A DNA stretch of 33,431 nucleotides from Trametes villosa (lineage: Eukaryota; Basidiomycota; Agaricomycetes; Polyporales; Polyporaceae): positions 1 through 33,431 of the forward strand of contig PUDQ02000068.1 in assembly GCA_002964805.2 (NCBI GenBank). The letters run 5' to 3'. Both the position numbers and the translations under genes were made by a program. How positions within the stretch are numbered: position 1 is the first letter of the stretch; the number at the start of each line of letters is the position of its first letter. Below, piece after piece: positions 1 to 7,237 of the stretch. Below the pieces are notes generated by a model. It had not been told where the DNA came from, did no database searches, and was given only the letters and a program-made list of their open reading frames with translations.

Positions 1-2
1 AT

Positions 3-2879
3 CAAGACCAGATCCGGATGGACGTTGCTCGAGCGAAGTATCGCTCGAAAATTGATCTGTCCGACGCCTACGAACAGATCCGCATAGTTGCGGAGGACGT
101 GTGGAAGACCGCGTTCGCGACGCCTTACGGGACGTTCGTGAGCGAGGTCATGCAACAGGGCGACACCAACGCCCCGTCCACATTCCAACGTCTAATGACA
201 GCCATATTCCGTGACTGTATCGGAAGGTTCGTCCATGTCTATTTGGACGACATTTTCGTATTTTCGGACTCCAAGGAGGAGCACGAAGAACACTTAAGGA
301 TAGTGTTCGAAAAGCTTCGAGAGGCGAAGCTTTTCCTAAGCCGCAGCAAGTGCGACTTATACTCCAAAGACTTGGATTGTCTCGGTCACCGAATAGATGA
401 CAAGGGACTACACGCCGATACGGATAAGATGAGCCGTATCAGGAACTGGCGAACACCTCGCTCGTATAACGAGGTGCAGCGGTTCCTCGGGCTAGTAAAC
501 TATCTGGCACATTTTATGCCAGATGTAACGGCGTACACATCGCCGTTATCGGACATGGTCCATAACGACCGTCCGTTTGTATGGCGCGCACTGCACGACA
601 AGTGTTTTGAGTCTATCAAAGCACTCGCGTGTAAGGTGCCCATACTGAAGCCGATAGATCCGGCTTCCACAGATCCCATTTGGTTGATCTGTGATGCGTC
701 CGTGTATGGACTCGGAGCGTTATACGGGCAAGGACCCGACTGGCAAACTTGCAGGCCAGCCGGGTTCCTGTCGAAGAAATTTACGTCCGCACAACGGGCG
801 TATCGCACCTACGAGCAAGAAGCTCTAGCCATCATGGAAGGCTTGTTCAAGTGGGAGGACAAGCTCATAGGACAAAAGCTCAATATAGTCACTGACCATA
901 GAGCTCTCGAGTTCCTTGAGGGACTCGAGCGTCCTAACCACCGTCAGATACGGTGGTACGAATTCTTGTCGAGGTTCGACAAGACGATTACCTATATTCC
1001 AGGTAAACTGAACAAAGTAGCGGACTGCTTATCCCGCTACTTCGAACACGACGACATAGAGGAACTAGCCGAAGATTTCGACTATGTTAACGCCGACTTG
1101 CGGCTAGATCCTGAAGGGGATGATCTCCCCTTCTCCCGACTCATCGAGCTACGCGCAGCTCGAGTGTTGCGTCGATCTGCGCGGAAACTCGCGCAGCTAG
1201 AGACAGATAACGCGCACGCTACACGCGTGCAAGAACCAATAGAGGAACGAGTCGTAGAGTCGGCTCGTTATGCTGCACACGCACCTATCTCGGTGACTGC
1301 AGCAACCCCGGACAGCGACAATGTGATGCTGTCGGACTCGCTATCTGCGGGTCCCTCTTTGCGTGTCTGGGTAGAAGGAGACGACGGCTTCCTGAAAGCC
1401 GTCAAGTCAGGTTATGTTAATGACCCGACGTTCCAGAAAATACTGGAACGGCCTACTCAGCATCGCGCATTCGTAATGCGCGAGGGTGTGATATACACCA
1501 AGAACCGTGAAGGCGACGAGGTATTATGCATACCTCGTGGTCTGTATCGGAAACGGGCCCTTCAGGAGCTCGTGTTAGACCAAGCGCATAGCGCGCTTGG
1601 ACATCTTGGACCTCAGCGCACGTCAGAGTACGTGCGCAAGTGGTTTTGGTGGCCCGCGTTACGCAAGGATGTAGACAAGTTCTGCATTTCGTGCGGCGTG
1701 TGCCACACCACAAAAATAAGTACACAGCCCCCTATAGGGCTGTTACACTCGCTACCAATACCTACGGTGCCATGGACGTCTATGTCCATGGATTTCTTCG
1801 GTCCGTTTCCGCCCTCGCACGGATACGACTACATATGGATTGTAGTCTGTCGGTTGACCTCGATGGTACACCTTATACCCATCAAGACAACCGACACAGC
1901 GTCAGACCTGGCGCTGGTCTACTTCAGGGAAGTAGTCCGTCTACACGGGCTACCGGACTCCATAGTCTCTGATAGAGACTCGAAGTTCACTTCCAAGTTC
2001 TGGAAGGAACTGCATCGCCTTATGGGGGCGAAGCTGCTTATGTCCACGTCGTTCCATCCACAGACGGATGGATTATCTGAGCGTAGTATACGCTCAGTGT
2101 CGCAGATACTCCGTGCACTGGTAGCTCCTGACCAGTTGGACTGGTATGAGAAGCTACCGATAGCGGAGTTCGCTATCAACTCTGCGGTAAGTTCTACCAC
2201 AGGTTTCGCTCCGTTCGAGTTGAACTACGGGTACCTCCCGCGTTCTATGAACGGAATCGGAACGGATACTCCGTTTCGAGGAGTGCGAGAGTTCGCACTC
2301 AGAGCCAAGGCGAACTTGGAGATGGCGCATGATGCCATCATCGAGGCGCGAGTGCGCCAGACACACTATGCGAATAAGCATAGGCAAGCCGAACCCGACT
2401 TTGAGGTCGGGGACAAGGTATACCTATCGACAAAGAATTTGTCGATACCTAAGGGTCGGGCACGAAAGCTCGTGCCTAAGTACATCGGACCGTATGCTAT
2501 AATTGAGAGCATACCCAGTACGTCAAACTACGTACTGGAGTTACCAGAAGAACTCCGGAACCGAAGGATACACCCTCGGTTCCACGCGTCGCTATTACGA
2601 CGCTATGAGCCAAACGACGATGCGGTATTCCCGCATCGTGAGGCGAAGTCGTATTACGACTTCGGCAATGAAGACTCCACCGAATGGTTGGTGGAAGAGA
2701 TTATCGGCCACGAGTGGAATGGCAATAAGTGCCAGTTCCACGTGCGGTGGACGATGGGGGACCATACATGGGAACCCTACGAGCACTGTAAGGAGCTCGT
2801 AGCATTAGACGAGTATTGTCGTCTAATGGGCGTGTCATCTTGGCGCGCGTTGCCCAAGAAAACATCCGCCAAGACTTAG
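3..2879 (+). CDS. Chromovirus pol: RT, RNase H, integrase, chromodomain (5' partial)
   Basis: Copies element RNA into DNA and inserts it in the genome. The frame is open from base 3, so the true start lies outside the window; the ATG at 18 is internal to RT (the preceding codons still read like RT). Counting from that ATG, YLDD of the RT active site is at residues 75-78 (bases 240-251). An RNase H domain follows (DASVYGLGALYGQ, then the E of EQEALAIMEG and the D of TDHRALEFL). The integrase has an N-terminal HHCC zinc finger (HSALGH, then CISC) and the D, D, E catalytic residues in SMDFFGPF, VSDRDSKF and DGLSERS. Next come a GPY/F-like module (YIGPYAII) and a C-terminal chromodomain starting at EWLVEEIIG, expected to guide insertion to marked chromatin. 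No frameshift or stop breaks the visible part. The coding sequence is packed with short inverted repeats. Confidence 0.95.
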   Translation, partial: QDQIRMDVARAKYRSKIDLSDAYEQIRIVAEDVWKTAFATPYGTFVSEVMQQGDTNAPSTFQRLMTAIFRDCIGRFVHVYLDDIFVFSDSKEEHEEHLRIVFEKLREAKLFLSRSKCDLYSKDLDCLGHRIDDKGLHADTDKMSRIRNWRTPRSYNEVQRFLGLVNYLAHFMPDVTAYTSPLSDMVHNDRPFVWRALHDKCFESIKALACKVPILKPIDPASTDPIWLICDASVYGLGALYGQGPDWQTCRPAGFLSKKFTSAQRAYRTYEQEALAIMEGLFKWEDKLIGQKLNIVTDHRALEFLEGLERPNHRQIRWYEFLSRFDKTITYIPGKLNKVADCLSRYFEHDDIEELAEDFDYVNADLRLDPEGDDLPFSRLIELRAARVLRRSARKLAQLETDNAHATRVQEPIEERVVESARYAAHAPISVTAATPDSDNVMLSDSLSAGPSLRVWVEGDDGFLKAVKSGYVNDPTFQKILERPTQHRAFVMREGVIYTKNREGDEVLCIPRGLYRKRALQELVLDQAHSALGHLGPQRTSEYVRKWFWWPALRKDVDKFCISCGVCHTTKISTQPPIGLLHSLPIPTVPWTSMSMDFFGPFPPSHGYDYIWIVVCRLTSMVHLIPIKTTDTASDLALVYFREVVRLHGLPDSIVSDRDSKFTSKFWKELHRLMGAKLLMSTSFHPQTDGLSERSIRSVSQILRALVAPDQLDWYEKLPIAEFAINSAVSSTTGFAPFELNYGYLPRSMNGIGTDTPFRGVREFALRAKANLEMAHDAIIEARVRQTHYANKHRQAEPDFEVGDKVYLSTKNLSIPKGRARKLVPKYIGPYAIIESIPSTSNYVLELPEELRNRRIHPRFHASLLRRYEPNDDAVFPHREAKSYYDFGNEDSTEWLVEEIIGHEWNGNKCQFHVRWTMGDHTWEPYEHCKELVALDEYCRLMGVSSWRALPKKTSAKT

Positions 2880-3126
2880 CGGATGTACGAAGCGCAACAT
2901 GCGCTTCGTGGTCAAGACTACCCGAGTGAGTAGTCGTGGTGAAGGACAGAGCACGCGCAGAGAGCGCGTGACCGTGAAGTAGTACGTCACGTGCAGACTC
3001 GCGTGCGCGAGGCAGCCACCGACGCGTTCGGACTCCGCCGGCGCTTTAAGACGGCGACCTCGCGAGTGCAGGGTCATAACCGACCTCTGCCACCTCACCA
3101 CCACCACCAACAACGACGCCCGCGCC

Positions 3127-5694
3127 ATGAACGACGCCCCGCAAGACAACACGCAAGCCAGCAGCTCCGGGCAGCAAGCCTCGGAGCAACAGGGGTCGCA
3201 ACCTGCGGCCCCTCAACAACAAAACATCCCCTTCCCCCAACCTTCGCAGTTCCTGCTGCCGCAACAAGCGGCAGCCCCCGCATTCTCGTCCATGCCGGGG
3301 GTAACCCACCCCCAGCAGTTCCCGCATGCCTTCTCGCAGGGCATGCCCGCCTACGGGTTTCCGTACGGCGGCGGCTTCCAGTTCCCGCATCAAGCGGGTC
3401 CTGCATTCCAGAGCGCGCCCAGTTCGAGCGCGCCGATGCCACAGACTGGTGGCATCCCCCTCATGCCCTTCTCGAGCATGACCTGGGCGCCCGTAGCGGG
3501 CCAACACTTGTTGGTCGCGCACAGCGACAACTGCGCTGTGTGCGCGGACTTTGTCCGCCACTACAACTCGGCGGCGTCAGACTCGACGTTCCGGGACGCG
3601 CAGACGCGCGTCCAGTCAGAACTGCAGCAGCGGTTCTGGCGGCACTTCGAGGAGCACCAGAGGGTGGAGGAGGGGAGGAGCCGCGATCGGATCGCGGAGC
3701 TCGAGGCGAAGCTCCAGAAGATGAAGGAGCTCGTCGACGAGACGAAGTCGATCCGGGACAGATACCGGAGCGAGCGCGAGGCCGCTCGCCAGGAGCGCGA
3801 CGAGTACGAGCGCGAGCGCGATGAGGTGCGCTCGCAGTTGGAGGCTGAGCTCAGTCGGGCTCGGCACAGGAGGGCGTCGCCTCCGCGCGACGAACGACGA
3901 CGCGACCCGAGGGAACTCAGCCCTCGGAGGAGGGATACTGCGAACGATAGGTCGTTCGCGTCGACATCAAGGAGCTCAGCGCCGTCCGCTGGGCCCAGCT
4001 TGATGCCGATCGTGTCGCTGCCCAGCGGGGCAGGACCATCGAGGACTGGAGCGTCGCAGATGACGACGCCAAATGTGGCAGGACCGTCGAACTCGACGGC
4101 GATGCCGACCTCGTCGACATCCGCGGACCGGGACCACCCTATGGTGGACTGGGAGAACGCGACGAGCGACGAGGACGACGACATCGACGAGAGGCGGATC
4201 GAGAGACTCGTCTCTCGAAACCGATATCGTCGTGCTCGTCGCGACACTGGCCCGGCACATGCTCCGGGTCAGGGCGCGCCGTTTGGCACGCAACCTCCGC
4301 CGCAACCAGCGACGGATGTGGCGAGGGTCCCCGGGTGGCCGTACTACCTATTGGCCCTCCCCACCGACTCGGACCCGCGTCTCGCGGGGCACTGGTACAA
4401 TTACGTGCCGGTGTCCGTCGCGGACGCCAACAACATCATCATGGCTGCTCGCCGTGATACGGGTGAGGCGGCTCACCGCATCCGCGACCTAATTGGTCAA
4501 GTGAACTCCCGTTCGGAGTACACAGGAGTGGCTGGTCTCAACCAGCTACAGTCGTCGTGGCGTCGAGAGGCGCCGCCGCCGCTGATCGCGGCGGCTCAAC
4601 GAGCCGACTCCCGGGGAAACACTCCCCCTGGACTCGAGCACGCGTCGACGGCGCACTTGCCGCCGCCGTCGTCGACCCTCTCGCGCAAGCGGACGCCCGC
4701 CGAGTGGCGGGAGGTCAAACTGAAGCTGCGTGCCCAGCGCACGGCGCCGGCCCCAAATCAGCCGAGCTTCAGTGACCCGCCTGCTGTGTGGCAGGCTTGG
4801 TATGGCGTCGATGAGCGCCGTATCCCTCAGTGGATGGAGCGGGAGCCAAATGGGCTTCCTACGACGCGCAGCGTGGAGTACCACGTTGCCGTTCGAGCGA
4901 TGCTGCCGCGCGGCACGCCACTGGGACCGCGAGGGCATTGGGTGACCCTCGCCCACTGGCTGTTCTCAGTGCCGGGGCTCTACCGTTACGTGGTAGAGCA
5001 GGGGCAGTACCCTGTGGGTACTAGCTACCACCCGGGCCCCTACCCCAACGACGTCGCAAGCACGACGTTGTTCCACCTAGCGCGCTGGTTTGCGGCGCGC
5101 GGTCTTACCCCGACGGCTGCGGAGCGGTTCCTACCGCTCGCGAGACTGTGCCGCAACGAGCGGAATGGGCGCGACCTTCGGTCGCTGCTGCCTCAAATGG
5201 ATGGCGGCCCGAATTCGACTCTCGACGTCGGAGTCGTGCCCAGTTCGCGGGACTTGGGACCAGTCGCCACAGGCGGCCCACTGCCGCCCCCAAACGCGCC
5301 CGCACCTGCGCCCGCGCCCGCACCCGCACCAGCACCCGCACCCGCACCAGCACCCCCGCAGGCGCCCGAGGCGCCTGCCGTTACCACCGACGACGTCGAC
5401 ATGACCGACGCGTCCACTACCACCGCCGCGACCGCCATAACTGCGGTCGCCGAACCGTCGAGCATTGCCTCGACCCCGTCACACGTAGTGGCGGGTACCC
5501 ATCCCGATGACGGAGTCCCACCTCCGCCGTACTCCCCCGCTCGCGCGATGGAGGACGTGCAGGAGGCACCTGTCGCCGGGCCTTCCCAACCGCCTGCCGC
5601 TACTAGCGACAGGCACGACGAGAGCGAGAACGCGACGGGTGAGCAGGGATCCTCCCCCCTCACCCCGTCATCGCCACACGACGACACCGCGTAG
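3127..5694 (+). CDS. Extra ORF of the chromovirus between pol and the 3' LTR, function unknown
   Basis: An intact 855-residue ORF on the pol strand, starting 247 bases after the pol stop. The ATG at 3127 is the first of a long open frame, with the favourable context gccATGa. Residues 1-125 are rich in Gln, Pro and Ser. A CxxC pair (C136, C139) precedes a strongly charged predicted coiled coil at about 155-248. A Ser/Arg-rich linker follows, then a more folded-looking region at about 398-690 with many Trp and Tyr (for example HWVTLAHWLFSVPGLY). An Ala-Pro repeat lies near 720-750 and a disordered acidic tail ends the protein. I see no signal peptide or membrane segment, so despite its env-like position it is not an obvious envelope protein. 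It has no protease or polymerase motif. I do not recognise the family; a structural (gag-like) or RNA-binding role is only a guess. Confidence 0.75.
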   Translation: MNDAPQDNTQASSSGQQASEQQGSQPAAPQQQNIPFPQPSQFLLPQQAAAPAFSSMPGVTHPQQFPHAFSQGMPAYGFPYGGGFQFPHQAGPAFQSAPSSSAPMPQTGGIPLMPFSSMTWAPVAGQHLLVAHSDNCAVCADFVRHYNSAASDSTFRDAQTRVQSELQQRFWRHFEEHQRVEEGRSRDRIAELEAKLQKMKELVDETKSIRDRYRSEREAARQERDEYERERDEVRSQLEAELSRARHRRASPPRDERRRDPRELSPRRRDTANDRSFASTSRSSAPSAGPSLMPIVSLPSGAGPSRTGASQMTTPNVAGPSNSTAMPTSSTSADRDHPMVDWENATSDEDDDIDERRIERLVSRNRYRRARRDTGPAHAPGQGAPFGTQPPPQPATDVARVPGWPYYLLALPTDSDPRLAGHWYNYVPVSVADANNIIMAARRDTGEAAHRIRDLIGQVNSRSEYTGVAGLNQLQSSWRREAPPPLIAAAQRADSRGNTPPGLEHASTAHLPPPSSTLSRKRTPAEWREVKLKLRAQRTAPAPNQPSFSDPPAVWQAWYGVDERRIPQWMEREPNGLPTTRSVEYHVAVRAMLPRGTPLGPRGHWVTLAHWLFSVPGLYRYVVEQGQYPVGTSYHPGPYPNDVASTTLFHLARWFAARGLTPTAAERFLPLARLCRNERNGRDLRSLLPQMDGGPNSTLDVGVVPSSRDLGPVATGGPLPPPNAPAPAPAPAPAPAPAPAPAPPQAPEAPAVTTDDVDMTDASTTTAATAITAVAEPSSIASTPSHVVAGTHPDDGVPPPPYSPARAMEDVQEAPVAGPSQPPAATSDRHDESENATGEQGSSPLTPSSPHDDTA
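5284..5361 (+). repeat. Ala-Pro coding microsatellite in the extra ORF
   Basis: A run of CCC/GCA/GCG/CCT-type codons alternates Pro and Ala about ten times (AP repeat). The unit is 6 bp, so length changes would keep the frame. It lies in the disordered C-terminal third of the protein. Confidence 0.8.
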
Positions 5695-5712
5695 GTGTCT
5701 AATCAACATCTT

Positions 5713-6150
5713 CGAGTGCATCCGTCATGCACTCGTCGTATACCACGACGGTATGACTGCAAATATTTGCAGTCCCCGTAGGAGACGATATTATCGTCTC
5801 CTCGGGCATAACGCAACCGATCTGCGTCAAAAATTGATCGGTTCGTCCGCCATAGCTGCGGTACTAATGTACATAGCCGCACCCCACGGTGCGCGCATCA
5901 ATAACCCAAAAACAAAAACACTACCATATCATGGTAGTGTAGTGGTATGACTGCTACTATCTGCAGTCGTGTATATATCCCACTGCACTGCTATGACCAT
6001 CCTGTGAGCCTACTTGGCTCACTGACTCATTGTATATATGAGTTGCGCACGCACTATGCGCAACTCTTTGTATCATATAGTGCTATGACTGCGAATATCA
6101 GCAGTCGTTCCTTTTATTATAATATTCTATTGTAGACCCGTACAACGGGT
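5713..6150 (+). repeat. Hairpin-dense 3' non-coding stretch of the chromovirus
   Basis: About 440 bases between the extra ORF and the polypurine tract that are almost entirely short perfect inverted repeats. Examples: CGAGTGCA 5713-5720 with 5728-5735; a 20-bp palindrome 5755-5774; GGAGACGATA 5781-5790 with 5792-5801; AACCGATC 5815-5822 with 5836-5843; ACACTACCAT 5918-5927 with 5931-5940. The stretch is AT-richer than the ORFs. No convincing gene is seen in it. Confidence 0.85.
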
Positions 6151-6153
6151 CTA

Positions 6154-6164
6154 GAGGGGGAGAG
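6154..6164 (+). other. Polypurine tract
   Basis: GAGGGGGAGAG directly precedes TGTAAC. In LTR retrotransposons a purine run immediately upstream of the 3' LTR primes plus-strand DNA synthesis, so this site also fixes the LTR start at 6165. Confidence 0.75.
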
Positions 6165-7139
6165 TGTAACGACCCTCCGCGGTCGTTACGGGTTCTTGTA
6201 GGACATAGCGCTAGTTGCGCTATGTCGCAACCAGTACCTGGCGCTAGTTGCGCTAGGATAAGATACCGCGTAGATATCATGTAGTAGATAGACGCGTACG
6301 ACGCGCGGGTATTCGGAGCCCGCGCGTCTGGTGAGGGCAGCCTTCTACAACTGCCCCACCATCTCCCGAGTACGCCGAGCCCTAATAGAGCCCGGACCAG
6401 AGTACTTGGAGACTGCGGGCATCAGGAGTGCCCGACATTCGTGAGTTTTACACTTGCACACGTTCTGGACTTGCGGGGAGGGCGCCCTCTGGTCGTGTCC
6501 TGCGGCAGGGCGCCCACCTCGTGGTTGCCCTCTTCCGCTCGCGGTGCGCAGGGGAGACTCGACGGCTCATGCTCCTCCGCACCGGTCGCGCTGCCGCCGT
6601 ACTCCCTGCCGCTTTCCCTGGGGCCAGCGTTGGCAGATAGGGCACCGGCCCCTCCAGCAGCGCGGAGGCTCAAGACCGCTGTCGGGGTAGTTTGCCGTGG
6701 TGGGGTGGGGTTATTTGTGTGGGTGTTCGTAGTTGCTCTGTGTCCCGCGTAGTACAACTATTCTAGGCGGTCAGGAGGCATATACCGGCCTCCTCGGTCG
6801 ACTATGCACTCGGGGCGAGGTGCCCCAGGTTCCATCTGCACCCGGCCTCGCCCTGCCGGCTTGAGCCTCTCGGCACGGCACGTCGAGGCCTCAATAGGCC
6901 GCCATTGGGTGATTTCGGAAAAGGGTGAACGTACTCGCTTTCCTGCTCAGGACAGTAAATGTGGGCTTGTACGGACCAACCCCTGCGCTCGCATCCTTGA
7001 GGTCGGGTTTGAGGCGAAGAGGTCGCGCGGTGCACGCTCGCGGCGGTGGTCAGCCGTCACTACGCTTGGCGGCGTGCGGCACAGCGAAGTAGGATTCTAC
7101 AAGTATGTGCGATTGTAGGGTTCACAAGACGTGGTTACA
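6165..7139 (+). repeat. Probable 3' LTR (right border tentative)
   Basis: It starts TGTAACGACC right after the polypurine tract, typical of Ty3/gypsy LTRs. The only later end I can pair with it is GGTTACA ending at 7139 (6-bp inverted termini TGTAAC/GTTACA), which gives about 975 bp. The first 360 bases still contain strong hairpins: GTAACGACC 6166-6174 with GGTCGTTAC about 6 nt later; GACATAGCGC 6202-6211 with 6217-6226; GACGCGCGGG 6300-6309 with 6319-6328; GGGCGCCCT 6480-6488 with 6507-6515. Without the 5' LTR the right end cannot be proved. Confidence 0.55.
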
Positions 7140-7237
7140 TGCCGAGGTGCACGGGCTCAGGCTGTACGCGAGGGACATCAGCGCGCGCCGCGCTCAAGGC
7201 GTCGGGCGCGCGCTATACATAGGAGGATACTGAGGGG

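Larger units (their letters stand above)
1..7139 (+). mobile_element. Ty3/gypsy chromovirus, 5' part outside the window
   Basis: In order: pol without its N-terminal part, a second ORF, a non-coding hairpin-rich stretch, a polypurine tract and a probable 3' LTR. The 5' LTR, primer binding site, capsid/nucleocapsid and protease regions would lie left of base 1. RT followed by RNase H, integrase and a C-terminal chromodomain is the order of Ty3/gypsy chromoviruses. The visible pol frame is open with its catalytic residues present, so the copy looks young. The right border at 7139 is tentative: it rests on GGTTACA pairing with the TGTAAC at the LTR start. The element is unusually dense in short inverted repeats (see findings). 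Confidence 0.9.

Noticed and set aside
5193..5687. Minus-strand Gly/Ala-rich frame opposite the extra ORF
   Set aside because: Mirror of the Ala-Pro codon repeat of the plus strand.
3127..5694. Envelope gene
   Set aside because: Position fits, but there is no signal peptide, no membrane segment and no fusion-like hydrophobic stretch.
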